This document shows positions 34,009 to 43,749 of a DNA stretch of 64,000 nt, piece after piece. The position numbers were made by a program, and so were the translations under genes. The stretch lies in NCBI GenBank assembly GCA_958295875.1, contig OY282379.1:186001-250000 (forward strand), in the 5' to 3' direction. The first letter of the stretch is position 1, and the number at the start of each line of letters is the position of its first letter. Source of the DNA: an uncultured Pseudomonadales bacterium. Its GTDB lineage: Bacteria; Pseudomonadota; Gammaproteobacteria; Pseudomonadales; Azotimanducaceae. The notes under the pieces were generated by a model that saw only the letters and a program-made list of their open reading frames with translations, did not search any database and was not told the origin of the DNA.

Positions 34009-35768
34009 TGATCGCGTCGCTGGCGCGCCTGAGCGTCTTCGTCCGCAAGTATCGCGGCCGGTTGATCGGCGGCATCAGCGCATTCGCGCTGGCGCGCGTC
34101 TTGGAGGCGCTGGTGCCGCTGTTGCTGATGGTCGGCATAGACCGGCTGCATGCCGGCCAAAGCGGCCTCGCCGCGCCGGCGTTGGGGCTGATCGCCGTCG
34201 TGCTGGTGCGCTTCGCGGTGGTCTCCTTCGCCCGCATGGCCGTGCGGCGCGCCGGCCTGTTGGTGGCGTTCGACCTGCGCCAGAAGCTCTATGCCCACCT
34301 GCAGAGCATGGGCCCCAAGTTCTTCGGGCGCTACACCATCGGCGACATGATGACGCGCGCGGTGGTGGACATCGGCCTCATTCAACGGCTCATCTCCCAC
34401 GGCACCATCTTGGCGGTGGTGCTGGCGTTCGCCAGCATCGTCGGCTTCGCCTTCATGGTGTCGCTGAGCCCGGTGCTGACGCTGTTGGTCTTTCCGCCGC
34501 TGCCGCTCGTCTTCTTCTACGCCTGGAAGGCGTCGCGCCGGGCGGGGATGGCGTCCCGCGCCGTGCAGGAGCGCCTCTCCGGCTTGGGGGCGCTCACCCA
34601 GGAGAACCTCTCGGGCATCCGCACCATCCAAGCGATGACGCAGGAGCACAACGAGATCGAGCGCTTCTCCGGCGTCAATCAAGCCTATGCGGACGCCTTC
34701 TACCGCCAAAGCCGCATCCACTCGGAGATGAGCGCCATCATGCCCACGTTGGCGGCGGTCTGCTCCATCGCCATCCTTGGCTACGGCGGCAACTTGGTGC
34801 TCGAAGGGGAAATGACCGTGGGCGAGTTCACGGCGTTCTTCCTGTATGTGAACATGGTCGCGCAGCCGTTCCGCGTCGCCGGCTTCATCGTCAACCTCTT
34901 CCAGCGCGCCGCGGTGGCGAGCGACCGGCTGTTTGAGGTGTTCGAGCGCGATGCGGAGATCGAGGATGCTCCGCACGGCGCGGCGCCGGCCCAGATTCGC
35001 GGCGACATCGCCATCCGCGGCCTCGCGTTCACCTATGAGGGCGCGGAGAAGCCGGCGCTGCAGGACATCGAGCTGTCCATCGCGCGTGGCGAGTCCATCG
35101 CCATCATGGGGCGCGTTGGCGCCGGCAAGACGACGCTCCTGAAGCAACTCGTGCGCATCCTCGACACCCCGCCGGGCACGGCGTTCATCGACGGCGTGGA
35201 CGTGCGCGATTTCCCCTTGGCGCAGTTGCGCTCGCAGGTGGCGATGGTGCCGCAAGACCCGTTCCTGTTCGGCGAGCCGTTGCGCGACAACCTCAGCTAT
35301 GACGATCCTTCGCGCGGCATCGAGCCGATTTGGCAAGCTGCCGAAGCCGCAGACTTCAAGGAAACCGTGGCAGCGATGCCGCAGCGCATGGACACCATCG
35401 TCGGCGAACGGGGCGTGACGCTCTCCGGCGGCCAAAAGCAGCGCGCCACGCTGGCACGGGGGCTGATTCGCCATGCTCCGGTGCTGATCCTCGACGACTG
35501 CTTCTCGTCTGTGGACACCGAGACCGAGGCGCGCATCCTGGCCGAGCTCAAGCGCGTGCGCCGCGGGCAAACCACCGTGCTGGTGTCGCATCGAGTGGCC
35601 ACGGCGCGCCATGCGGACCGCATCTTGGTGATGGAGGATGGCGCCATCGTCGAGCGCGGCACCCACGAAGCGTTGCTTGCCGCCGGCGGCGCCTACGCGG
35701 AGTTGGAGCGCATTCAACGCGAAGGCGCAGACGCCGCAGACTACGCCGCGGCGCAGGCGACGGCGTGA
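34008..35768 (+). CDS. ABC exporter half-transporter with degenerate catalytic site (MdlA/TM287-like)
   Basis: The 586-aa protein has a six-helix exporter domain (~15-310) and an ATPase domain (~325-575). It has Walker A MGRVGAGKTT, signature TLSGGQKQRATLARGL and Walker B LILDDCFSSVD. The catalytic glutamate after Walker B is replaced by Asp (LILDD). This is typical of the degenerate partner in heterodimeric exporters. The intact site is in the next gene. ATG at 34008 overlaps the asnS stop. It should form a lipid, peptide or drug exporter in the inner membrane. Confidence 0.85.
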   Translation: MIASLARLSVFVRKYRGRLIGGISAFALARVLEALVPLLLMVGIDRLHAGQSGLAAPALGLIAVVLVRFAVVSFARMAVRRAGLLVAFDLRQKLYAHLQSMGPKFFGRYTIGDMMTRAVVDIGLIQRLISHGTILAVVLAFASIVGFAFMVSLSPVLTLLVFPPLPLVFFYAWKASRRAGMASRAVQERLSGLGALTQENLSGIRTIQAMTQEHNEIERFSGVNQAYADAFYRQSRIHSEMSAIMPTLAAVCSIAILGYGGNLVLEGEMTVGEFTAFFLYVNMVAQPFRVAGFIVNLFQRAAVASDRLFEVFERDAEIEDAPHGAAPAQIRGDIAIRGLAFTYEGAEKPALQDIELSIARGESIAIMGRVGAGKTTLLKQLVRILDTPPGTAFIDGVDVRDFPLAQLRSQVAMVPQDPFLFGEPLRDNLSYDDPSRGIEPIWQAAEAADFKETVAAMPQRMDTIVGERGVTLSGGQKQRATLARGLIRHAPVLILDDCFSSVDTETEARILAELKRVRRGQTTVLVSHRVATARHADRILVMEDGAIVERGTHEALLAAGGAYAELERIQREGADAADYAAAQATA

Positions 35769-35770
35769 CG

Positions 35771-37654
35771 ATGGCCAGCCCGCGCCCCGTGCCCGCCAAG
35801 CGGGACTACTCGCTCTTCGAGGCCGAGCTCTCCGGCGCGGTGATGAACTTCGCGCTGCTCAAGCGGCTGTTGCGTTGGATGCGGCCGTACCGCGCCACCT
35901 TCTTCTTGAGCGCTGGCCTCATCTTGGTCGCCTCCATCCTGCAGATCCTGCTGCCCATCGTCATCTCGATGGTCGGCATCGACTATGTCATCGGCGGCGA
36001 ACGCGACACCCCTGCGCCGGACCTCGGCATGATCGCGCTCACGGATTGGCTCGCGGCAACCCTCGACATCCCCCTGCTCGCCGCCGCCTGCTGCTTGTAC
36101 GCGGCGCTGCAACTCGGCTGGGCGGTGACGGTACACGCCCACCGCATGACCTTGGTGGCTTCCGTCATCAAGGGGCTCAGAGACTTGCGCCGCGACCTGT
36201 TTGCGCATCTGGAGACGCGCCCGTACTCGTTCTACGACGGCGTGGCCGTGGGCCGCGTGATGACCCGCGTCACCAACGATGTGGAGGCGCTCTACGAACT
36301 GCTGCGGGGGCTTGGCGCGTTGGTGGGCGAGTTCGCGCCGTTCCTGGTGGCGCTCGCCATCATGTTCTCGGTGAGCGTCGAGCTCACCCTCATCCTGCTG
36401 GCCGCGCTGCCGCTGTTGGCGATGGCCACCTTCTATTTCCGTCGCGCCACCCGCACGCTGTTCCGCCAAGTGCGGCTGACGCTCTCCGCCCTCAACCAGA
36501 ACATGCAGGAGAACTTGGCGGGCCTGCAGGTGGTGCATCTGTCGCGGCGCGAGGACTACAACCACAAGCGCTACACCGCCATCAACGAGCGCAACCTCGG
36601 CGCCGAGACGCGCTCCATGCGGCTCGAGACCGCCTACGGCGCGTTCACAGACAGCATGGCGTCCATGGCCATCGGCGCCGTGTTGTGGTTCGGCGGCGGC
36701 GCAGTGATCCAGGAGCAGATCACACTCGGCGGCATGGTGCTGTTCACGCAGTTCATCAGCATGTTGTTTCACCCCATCGTCGTGCTCGGCGAGCAGTTCA
36801 ACGTGCTGTTCCGCGCCATGGCGAGTGGTGAGCGCATCTTCCAAGCCTTGGACTGGGACGAGCGCATCCACGAGCCCGAGCACCCGGCGCGCTTGCCAGC
36901 GAGGCTGCGCGGCGCAGTGGAGTTCCGCGGCTTGACGTTCGGCTACGACCCGGCGTTGCCGGTGCTGCACAACGTGTCCTTGGCCATCACCCCCGGCGAG
37001 AAGCTCGCCATCGTCGGCCCCACCGGTTCCGGCAAGAGCACTCTGGTGAAGCTCTTGGGGCGCTTCTACGATTTCGAGGACGAGCGCATCTTCCTCGACG
37101 GCATGGACTTGAACCGCATCGAGAGCCGCGAGCTGCGCCGTCGCATCGGTGTGGTGCTGCAAGACTTCCACATCTTTTCCGGCACCGTGCATGACAACAT
37201 CGCGCTCGGCGACCCGAGCATCGACCGCGGCCGCGCCACCGCCGCGGCCCGCGCCGTGAACGCGCACGACTTTGTGAGCAACCTGCCGCGCGGCTACGAG
37301 ACCAAGCTCTCCGAGCGCGGGCAGAACCTCTCCCAGGGCCAACGGCAGTTGCTCGCCTTCGCCCGCGTGCTGGCCGCGGACCCGGAGATCCTCGTGTTGG
37401 ACGAGGCGACCGCCAGCATCGACACCGAAACGGAGCTATTGATTCAGGACGCGTTGCGCAAGCTCTCCGCCGGGCGCACTTCGATCATCATCGCGCATCG
37501 GCTGCAAACCATTCAGGAAGCGGACCGCGTGGTGGTGCTGGACGGCGGCCGGGTGGCGGAGGTGGGCTCGCACGAGGAACTGCTGGCCGCGCGCGGCCTC
37601 TACCACACGCTGCACGAGAGGCAGTTTCAGGAGCAACGCCCCGAGGCAGGCTGA
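35771..37654 (+). CDS. ABC exporter half-transporter with intact catalytic site (MdlB/TM288-like)
   Basis: The 627-aa protein has a membrane domain (~30-340) and ATPase domain (~370-610). It has Walker A GPTGSGKST, signature NLSQGQRQLLAFARVL and Walker B LVLDEATASID with the catalytic Glu, and IIIAHRLQTIQEADRV as switch. The motif set differs from its upstream partner, supporting a heterodimer. The ATG at 35771 lies two bases after the upstream stop. Convergent with the ammonium transporter gene. A short GC hairpin without T tract (37671-37689) lies between. Confidence 0.87.
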   Translation: MASPRPVPAKRDYSLFEAELSGAVMNFALLKRLLRWMRPYRATFFLSAGLILVASILQILLPIVISMVGIDYVIGGERDTPAPDLGMIALTDWLAATLDIPLLAAACCLYAALQLGWAVTVHAHRMTLVASVIKGLRDLRRDLFAHLETRPYSFYDGVAVGRVMTRVTNDVEALYELLRGLGALVGEFAPFLVALAIMFSVSVELTLILLAALPLLAMATFYFRRATRTLFRQVRLTLSALNQNMQENLAGLQVVHLSRREDYNHKRYTAINERNLGAETRSMRLETAYGAFTDSMASMAIGAVLWFGGGAVIQEQITLGGMVLFTQFISMLFHPIVVLGEQFNVLFRAMASGERIFQALDWDERIHEPEHPARLPARLRGAVEFRGLTFGYDPALPVLHNVSLAITPGEKLAIVGPTGSGKSTLVKLLGRFYDFEDERIFLDGMDLNRIESRELRRRIGVVLQDFHIFSGTVHDNIALGDPSIDRGRATAAARAVNAHDFVSNLPRGYETKLSERGQNLSQGQRQLLAFARVLAADPEILVLDEATASIDTETELLIQDALRKLSAGRTSIIIAHRLQTIQEADRVVVLDGGRVAEVGSHEELLAARGLYHTLHERQFQEQRPEAG

Positions 37655-37670
37655 GCGCCGGCGCCGCATG

Positions 37671-37689
37671 GCCGGCGGCTTTCGCCGGC
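37671..37689. terminator. Weak GC hairpin between convergent genes
   Basis: GCCGGCG and CGCCGGC form a 7-bp stem with loop GCTTT in the gap between the ABC exporter and the ammonium transporter. No T run follows on either side, so termination is uncertain. Confidence 0.3.
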
Positions 37690-37754
37690 ATGCATGCGGA
37701 TGTTCGCAGCCGCGGCCGGCGTCCCAAAGCGGAGCGCCGTGCCGCGGCCCTAGC

Positions 37755-39158
37755 TCAGCGCTCTTCGTCCAAGGCGCGCAGTTCGTCGATGTCGTCTTGA
37801 TCCGGCACCACCACGAACTCCGGATACGCCTCGATGCCGAGTTCCGAGATGTCTTGGCCCATTTCTTCCGCCGTGTGCGAGATGCGCACGCCGAACATCA
37901 TGTCGATGGCCTTCCAAACGAGCCAGGACGACGAGAAGACGAACGCCCCGACCGCCAACACCCCGACGAGTTGGGTGAGGATGTCTCCGCCGGAAGCAAT
38001 GCAAACCGCCAGCGTGCCCCACACCCCAGCGAAGAGGTGCGCCGGGATGGCGCCCACCACATCGTCCAACTTGAGGGATTCCATCATCCTGATGCCGGCG
38101 GTGCAGACGACGCCGCCCACGGCGCCAATGACGATGGCCCAGTAGTGGTCGATGACGTCTGGGCCGGCGGTGATGGACACCAGCCCGGCAATGGCGCCGT
38201 TCAGCACTGCCAAGAGATCAACGCGGCCCAGCAGGGGCCGCGAGACGCTCATGGCGGCCATGACGCCGGCGCCGGCGGCCAAATTGGTGTTGACGAGCAC
38301 GTTGCTCATGGCCACAGCGTCCAACGCGCCGGCCAGCGCAAGCTGCGAGCCGCCGTTGAAGCCGAACCAGCCAAGCCAAAGGATGAACACACCGAGGGTG
38401 ACCGCCGGCACGTTGGAGGGCGGCGTGGTTTTCACCGTGCCGTCGCGGCGGAACTTGCCGAGCCGCGCCCCCACCACCACGACACCGGCGAGGGCCGCCC
38501 AACCGCCGGTGGAGTGCACGATGGTGGAACCGGCGAAATCCTTGAAGCCCATTTGGCTGAGCCAGCCGCCGCCCCAAGTCCAAGCGCCGACGACCGGGTA
38601 GATGACCGCCGTGAGCACCAAGACAAAGGCGAAGAACGACCACAGCCGCACCCGCTCCGCCAAGGTGCCGGAGACGATGGACGCCGCGGTGGCGACAAAG
38701 ACCATCTGGAAGAACCAATCCGACATGGTGGAGTAGCTGCCGGCCTCGACGACCTTGGCCGCAGCCGCTTCGTCCCCATTCAAGAGCGCGATTTCATCCG
38801 GCGTCGAACCATAGAACGGCGTGATCGTGCCAATCAGGCTGCCCACATCCGTGTACATCAGGTTGTAGCCGATGACGTAATAGGCGAGCCCGGCGATGGA
38901 GTACAAGCCGATGTTCTTCAAGCAGATGACCGAGGCGTTCTTGGTGCGAACGGAGCCGGCTTCCAGCATCGTGAAGCCGGCGCACATCCACATCACCAAG
39001 GCGCCCCAGATGAGAAACGAAAACGTGTTGAGCACGAAGCCCGTTTCCGCCGCGACGGCGGCGTTGGCGCGGGCCGCGAACACGCCAATGGCCAAAGCGA
39101 TGGCCGCCATGACGAATGAAGTCGTGCGGCGTGGGCCGCCTTGACTAGCCTTTCCCAT
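37755..39158 (-). CDS. Ammonium transporter (Amt family)
   Basis: The 467-aa membrane protein carries the Amt twin-histidine pore: GSTIVHSTGGWAALAGV holds the first His and VVGAIPAHLFAGVWGTLAV the second. Other signatures are MWMCAGFTMLEAGSVRTKNA and LGWFGFNGGSQLAL. Eleven helices are expected, and an N-terminal helix (VMAAIALAIGVFAA) may be a signal. The cytosolic C-terminal tail is acidic (EMGQDISELGIEAYPEF). The start at 39158 has a strong AGGAGGGG. No glnK gene adjoins, which is unusual, so nitrogen control must act from elsewhere. Confidence 0.93.
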   Translation of the reverse strand: MGKASQGGPRRTTSFVMAAIALAIGVFAARANAAVAAETGFVLNTFSFLIWGALVMWMCAGFTMLEAGSVRTKNASVICLKNIGLYSIAGLAYYVIGYNLMYTDVGSLIGTITPFYGSTPDEIALLNGDEAAAAKVVEAGSYSTMSDWFFQMVFVATAASIVSGTLAERVRLWSFFAFVLVLTAVIYPVVGAWTWGGGWLSQMGFKDFAGSTIVHSTGGWAALAGVVVVGARLGKFRRDGTVKTTPPSNVPAVTLGVFILWLGWFGFNGGSQLALAGALDAVAMSNVLVNTNLAAGAGVMAAMSVSRPLLGRVDLLAVLNGAIAGLVSITAGPDVIDHYWAIVIGAVGGVVCTAGIRMMESLKLDDVVGAIPAHLFAGVWGTLAVCIASGGDILTQLVGVLAVGAFVFSSSWLVWKAIDMMFGVRISHTAEEMGQDISELGIEAYPEFVVVPDQDDIDELRALDEER

Positions 39159-39262
39159 AGTCCCCTCCTGTAACCGCTTCGGATGATACGGGAAACGCCG
39201 CGGCTGATGCCGGCCCGCGGCGAGCAGTTACAATCCCTGTTCCCTTGGAGCGAGGCGGTGCC

Positions 39263-39997
39263 ATGTCCTCTTTCCTGCAAGCCCTGCTTTGGGCGCACGT
39301 CGCCGCCGGGTTCGTCGGCCTCGTGGCCTTTTGGTTCCCCGTGCTCACCCGCAAGGGGGGTGCAGTGCATGTGCGGTTTGGCACCGTGTTCTATTGGTGC
39401 GCCTACGTCGTCACGTTGACGGCGCTAGTGGTGGCGCTGGGGCGCGTCCTGCTCTACAGGAGCGACGGCATCGCGCTCTCTGAGCAACCCGAGCTATACG
39501 CCTTCGCGGTGCTGCTGGCCTACCTTGGCGTGGTGACGTTCGTCATCGTGCGGCATGGCCGCCGCGTCATCGCCACCCGCGGCGCACCGGACACATTGCG
39601 CCAACCGTTGGATTGGGCGCTCGCCTGCATGCCCATCGCCGGCAGCGCCGCGGCCATCGCGTTCGCGCTCGCCGCGTGGTCTGAAATGTCTCCCATTCTG
39701 CTCGGCGTGAGCCCCATCGGCCTCTTCACCGGCGCCGGGACGCTGCATGCCGTGCGCAAGCAGGGCCAAGTGCCCGGCGGATGGCTCTACAGCCACTTGG
39801 GGTCGATGCTTGGCGGCGGCATCGCATTCCACACCGCCTTCGCCGTGTTTGGCGTGCAACAGATTTTCAGCTACGAGCTGGATGGCACCTTCGAGTTGGC
39901 GCCGTGGCTCGCGCCCACCGTCCTCGGCGTGCCGGCCATCGTGCTCTGGACGCACTACTACCGCCGCAAGTTCGCGAGGCCACGCGTGGCGTCCTGA
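39263..39997 (+). CDS. DUF2306-like integral membrane protein
   Basis: The 244-aa protein has about seven hydrophobic helices. FLQALLWAHVAAGFVGLVAFW, KGGAVHVRFGTVFYWCAYVV and LYSHLGSMLGGGIAFHTAF follow the DUF2306-like pattern of conserved His residues on helices, as in possible heme- or metal-binding membrane proteins. The ATG at 39263 is preceded by GAGG. A -10-like TACAAT (39229-39234) lies upstream without a good -35. It is divergent from the ammonium transporter and adjoins an amidohydrolase gene with no gap. Function unknown. Confidence 0.6.
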   Translation: MSSFLQALLWAHVAAGFVGLVAFWFPVLTRKGGAVHVRFGTVFYWCAYVVTLTALVVALGRVLLYRSDGIALSEQPELYAFAVLLAYLGVVTFVIVRHGRRVIATRGAPDTLRQPLDWALACMPIAGSAAAIAFALAAWSEMSPILLGVSPIGLFTGAGTLHAVRKQGQVPGGWLYSHLGSMLGGGIAFHTAFAVFGVQQIFSYELDGTFELAPWLAPTVLGVPAIVLWTHYYRRKFARPRVAS

Positions 39998-41149
39998 ATG
40001 CACGACCTGCTGGTTCAGGGCGCTCGCTTGCTCGACCCCGGCGGCGGGCGCGACGGGCGGTTCGACGTGGCGTTTCGCGATGGCGAAACGGCGGCGATTG
40101 CTGATGCCGTCGCCAGCGAGGCGGCGCGCGAAACCGTCGATGCCACCGGCCTCATCATCACCCCCGGCCTCATCGACCTGCACACGCACGTCTACTGGGG
40201 CGGCGTTTCCCTCGGCATTGACGCCGAGGACTACGCCCGCAGCGCCGGGGTGACCACCTTGGTGGACGCCGGCAGCGCCGGCGCCGGCAACTTCCACGGC
40301 TTTCGCCGCCACATCATCGAGGCGTCGGCGCCGCGCATCCTCGCCTACCTCAACATCTCGTTCCCCGGCATCTACGCCTTCGCCGAGAAGGTGATGGTGG
40401 GCGAATGTGGAGACTTCCGCTTGCTGCACGCCGGCGAGTGCGTCCGCGTGGCGCGCGAGCACAGCGACCTCATCGTCGGCGTGAAGGTGCGCGTTGGCAT
40501 GGCGGCAAGCGACGGCCGCGGCGTGGCGCCGCTGGACCTGGCCTTGGAAGCGGCGGACGCGACCGGGCTGCCGGTGATGTGCCACCTCGACCAGCCGCCG
40601 CCGACGCGCCGCGAGGTGGTGGAGCGGCTGCGCCCAGGCGACGTGCTGACGCATTGCTTCCGCCCGTTCCCGGGCGCCCCGGCGCACGCGGACGGGGCCG
40701 TGCGGGAAGAGATTCTCGCGGCCCGCGAACGCGGCCTGCTATTCGACGTGGGGCACGGCAAGAGCTCGTTCGGCTTCGCCACCGCGGAGGCGATGCTGGC
40801 AGCGGGTTTCGAGCCAGACTCAATCTCAAGCGACGTCCATGCCCTGAGCCAAGAGGGCCCGGCGCGAGATCTCTTGACCACCATGTCCAAGCTCCTGCAC
40901 CTTGGCATGAGCCTGAAAGCGGTGGTCGCCGCCGCGACGAGCGGCCCCGCGCGCGCCATCCGCCGCCCCTCGCTCGGCACGCTTGCCGTCGGCGCGCCCG
41001 GCGACGCCACCTTGCTGCGCCTTGAAGACGGCGCCTTTGAGTTCGAGGATGCCACTGGCGAACGCCGCATCGCCGGCAAGCGCCTAGCCCTTGCCGGCAT
41101 GGTCGTTGGCGGCCACTATTGGCCGCCACCGACGGCGACGGGCCAGTGA
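39998..41149 (+). CDS. Amidohydrolase / deacetylase-type metal-dependent hydrolase
   Basis: The 383-aa protein belongs to the amidohydrolase superfamily. It has HTHVYWGG (metal-binding HxH), IVGVKVRVG (candidate bridging Lys), VMCHLDQPP and LTHCFRPF (metal His), FDVGHGKSSF, and SSDVHALS with the catalytic Asp. The layout fits the Atu3266/EF0837-type deacetylase and dihydroorotase-like subgroup. The substrate is an acylated amino compound or cyclic amide, not resolved. The ATG directly abuts the upstream stop, and a PhyH dioxygenase gene follows 13 bp later. Confidence 0.82.
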   Translation: MHDLLVQGARLLDPGGGRDGRFDVAFRDGETAAIADAVASEAARETVDATGLIITPGLIDLHTHVYWGGVSLGIDAEDYARSAGVTTLVDAGSAGAGNFHGFRRHIIEASAPRILAYLNISFPGIYAFAEKVMVGECGDFRLLHAGECVRVAREHSDLIVGVKVRVGMAASDGRGVAPLDLALEAADATGLPVMCHLDQPPPTRREVVERLRPGDVLTHCFRPFPGAPAHADGAVREEILAARERGLLFDVGHGKSSFGFATAEAMLAAGFEPDSISSDVHALSQEGPARDLLTTMSKLLHLGMSLKAVVAAATSGPARAIRRPSLGTLAVGAPGDATLLRLEDGAFEFEDATGERRIAGKRLALAGMVVGGHYWPPPTATGQ

Positions 41150-41162
41150 GGAGAGCGCAATC

Positions 41163-41993
41163 ATGGAGGTGAGACGCACGGACACTGTGCCGCCGGAAGA
41201 GATTACGCCGGAGCTCTTGCCCACCGTCGAGGCGCTCGGGCTTGTCGAGAACTGCCGTCAGCTTGCCGAGGAGGGGTGGACCGTCATCAAAGACGCCGTC
41301 GACCTAGCGTTCGTCGCCCGGCTCCGCGAAAAGATCTTGACATCGCTCACGTTGGACGCCAACGGCGGCGATGGCTCTGAGTTCATGCTGCTCGGCAAAG
41401 ACCCTGTGTATGCGGAAGCGGCGTTGCATCCGGCGGTCCGGGCCATGGCCGAGTTCTCGTTGGGACGCGGCTTCCTGCTCGGCAGCTTGGCCGCCACCGT
41501 GCGCGCCAACGGCGAGCCGGCGCTGCCGCTGCACGCAGACCAAGACATGTTTCCCGCGCCCTTTCCAGACCACAACATGATGCTCACGGCGTGCTGGGTG
41601 TTGGACGAGTTCACCGAGGCTGGCGGCGCCACGCGGGTGCTGCCAGGGTCCAACCAGTTCCGCCGCCACCCCAGCGCCGAGGAGAGCGCCAATGCCGGCG
41701 GCGTGCCGATGGCGAGCAGCGCCGGCTCCCTCGCACTCTGGGACGGGCGCGTTTGGCACGGCAACTTTCCGCGCACCATCGATGGCCAGCGCGTGGTGCT
41801 GCACGCCACCTACTACCGCCTGCTCATGCGGCCAGGAGAGGATTACTCGGACGTTGCCGAGGGCCTCATCGACACTTACGGCCAGCCCATGTCCCAGCTG
41901 CTCGGCCGCGAAGACTTCCTGTACAAGAAGCACTTCGACTACGCGAAGGGCTACGACGTCTTTGTGCGCACGGTGAACAACGCGAAGAGTTAA
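41163..41993 (+). CDS. Phytanoyl-CoA dioxygenase (PhyH) family protein
   Basis: The 276-aa protein is an Fe(II)/2-oxoglutarate-dependent oxygenase. PLHADQDMFPA gives the HxD pair, GRVWHGNFPRT the distal His, and RVVLHATYYRL the 2-oxoglutarate-binding Arg region. GGATRVLPGSNQF is the typical PhyH turn. ATG at 41163 is supported by AGGAG upstream. It follows the amidohydrolase on the same strand. A second PhyH gene lies at 53791-54756. The substrate is a small hydrophobic compound, not determinable. Confidence 0.85.
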   Translation: MEVRRTDTVPPEEITPELLPTVEALGLVENCRQLAEEGWTVIKDAVDLAFVARLREKILTSLTLDANGGDGSEFMLLGKDPVYAEAALHPAVRAMAEFSLGRGFLLGSLAATVRANGEPALPLHADQDMFPAPFPDHNMMLTACWVLDEFTEAGGATRVLPGSNQFRRHPSAEESANAGGVPMASSAGSLALWDGRVWHGNFPRTIDGQRVVLHATYYRLLMRPGEDYSDVAEGLIDTYGQPMSQLLGREDFLYKKHFDYAKGYDVFVRTVNNAKS

Positions 41994-42101
41994 CGCGGAG
42001 CGTGGCGGGGGCTTGGTTGGCCGTCCGGCACACACCTCCAGCAAGGCACGCCCCCAGCGTCGGCGGCGATCAGCCCGGTTAGCTCCGACACCAAAGCCCA
42101 G

Positions 42102-43691
42102 TCAGAAGTAGAGCTGGATGCGCTCTCCGTGCAGGGTGTCCAGGGTGGAGCGGTGGCTGTCCCAGATGGGCTCGCTGAGTTCGGCGCGCCAAGATTGCAG
42201 CGCGGCTTCAAGGTGCGCCACCACTTCGGGATGCTGCGCGGCCACGTTCTCGCGCTCGCCGATGTCCTGGGAAAGGTCGTACAACACCGTCATCTGCCCC
42301 AAGGGGGAGTTCCGCCCGCGAGGGTCGAACGGCAGCAGCCGGGCGGCGCCCAAGGCGGATTCCGGCAGGTTGCCCTTGTCAACCTTCCAGAGCTTCCACT
42401 TGCCCCAACGCACGGCCGCATTCGGCGCGGCGCGCCAGAACAGGAACTCGTGGGGCGCGTCCGCAGCACTTCCGAGCAGGTGCGGCATCAGGTTGACGCT
42501 GTCTTCCGTGGCAGCGTCCACCCCGGCGGCGGCCGCGGCCGTGGCAAAGACGTCGAGCGAAATCACCGGCTCGTCGTACACCTGGCCGCCCGGCAGCGCC
42601 GCCTGCCAGTTGACGATGAACGGCACGCGCACGCCGCCTTCAAGGTGGTAGCGCTTGGCGCCGCTCAGCGGCGCATTCGTGCAGATCACATCCGGCATGT
42701 AGTTGATGCAGCCGTTGTCTGACATGAAGAACACCAAGGTGTTGTCCAAGGCGTGCTCGGCGAGCGCCGCCATCACGTCCCCCACCATGTCGTCCACCGC
42801 AGACACCATCGCCGCATAGAGGCGAGCGCCTTCCTGCTCAATGCCCAGATGCCGTTCCACATACTCCGCGGTGGCTTGGATGGGCGTGTGGGGGGCGTTG
42901 GGCGCCAACATCAGGAAGAACGGCACGTCCACAGCGGCTTGGCGCTCAATGAAGTCGACGGCCTTGGCCGCGAACACATCAGTGAGATAGCCGGGCACCG
43001 GGACGACCTCCTTGCCGTCACGGATCGCCCAGGCCACGCCCTCGCGCGGGGACGGCGCCGCGTCCTCCGGCCACCACTGCGCGCCGGCAACCGGGGATTC
43101 CAAGTAAGTGGTGCCACCGCCCAAGTGGCCGAAGAACTCATCAAAGCCCCGCTCCATGGGATGGTAGACGTCGCGTACGCCGAGATGCCACTTGCCCACC
43201 AATGCGGTGACGTAGCCAGCCCCTTTGAGCATGTCCGCCAGCGTGGATTGATCCAGCGGCAGGCCAAGTTGGGCGTCTTGGCCGGATTCATAGTTGCCGA
43301 AGAAGTTGTACTCATAACCGAATCGGCTCTGGTAGCGCCCGGTGAGCAGCCCCGCGCGGCTCGGGCTGCACACCGCCGCCGAGACATAGCCGGCGGTCAT
43401 CCGCGCGCCGGTCTGCGCGAGTTCGTCAATATGGGGCGTGGTGATGGGGCCGCCGTAGGCGCTGAGGTCTCCATAGCCCAAGTCGTCCGCGACGATGAGG
43501 ATGACGTTTGGCCGCGCTGCGGCGCTCTCTTGGGCACTGGCCGGCGCCGCCGAGACATCCGGCGTGGTGTCAGCGGCTGGCGTGGCGCCAGCATCCGACG
43601 CCCCTTGGCCGCAGCCTGCCAGCCCAGCCAATAGCGTGGCGGCAACCAGCCACGTCGCGCTCGAGAGCGCCTGCCTCATGCTCATCATCAT
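42102..43691 (-). CDS. Lipoprotein arylsulfatase-type sulfatase
   Basis: The 529-aa protein has a lipoprotein signal with lipobox LAGC (Cys 27) and a Ser/Ala-rich linker. The sulfatase core starts PNVILIVADDLGYGDLSAYGG with two metal Asp residues. The formylglycine site is CSPSRAGLLTG (Cys 108, C-x-P-S-R), requiring a maturation enzyme. KWHLG and FFMSDNGC are further active-site segments. It should hydrolyse sulfate esters from a sulfated glycan or steroid in the periplasm or at the outer membrane. The start at 43691 follows a purine-rich run (AGGGGGG). The final residues, QLYF, are well-formed. Confidence 0.9.
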   Translation of the reverse strand: MMMSMRQALSSATWLVAATLLAGLAGCGQGASDAGATPAADTTPDVSAAPASAQESAAARPNVILIVADDLGYGDLSAYGGPITTPHIDELAQTGARMTAGYVSAAVCSPSRAGLLTGRYQSRFGYEYNFFGNYESGQDAQLGLPLDQSTLADMLKGAGYVTALVGKWHLGVRDVYHPMERGFDEFFGHLGGGTTYLESPVAGAQWWPEDAAPSPREGVAWAIRDGKEVVPVPGYLTDVFAAKAVDFIERQAAVDVPFFLMLAPNAPHTPIQATAEYVERHLGIEQEGARLYAAMVSAVDDMVGDVMAALAEHALDNTLVFFMSDNGCINYMPDVICTNAPLSGAKRYHLEGGVRVPFIVNWQAALPGGQVYDEPVISLDVFATAAAAAGVDAATEDSVNLMPHLLGSAADAPHEFLFWRAAPNAAVRWGKWKLWKVDKGNLPESALGAARLLPFDPRGRNSPLGQMTVLYDLSQDIGERENVAAQHPEVVAHLEAALQSWRAELSEPIWDSHRSTLDTLHGERIQLYF

Positions 43692-43749
43692 CCCGCTTCC
43701 CCCCTATACCTGCGCCCCGCCATCTGCGGCGCGGTCGCAATGCCGCGGT

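Noticed and set aside
33936..35717. Long minus-strand open frame (593 codons) opposite the ABC exporter gene
   Set aside because: His/Arg/Gln-rich translation without domain pattern; the plus strand encodes complete ABC motifs.
35741..37342. Long minus-strand open frame (533 codons) opposite the second ABC exporter gene
   Set aside because: Same antisense effect; composition unlike a protein and no motifs.
37668..39119. Long plus-strand open frame opposite the ammonium transporter
   Set aside because: Charged, low-complexity translation; the minus strand encodes Amt twin-His motifs.
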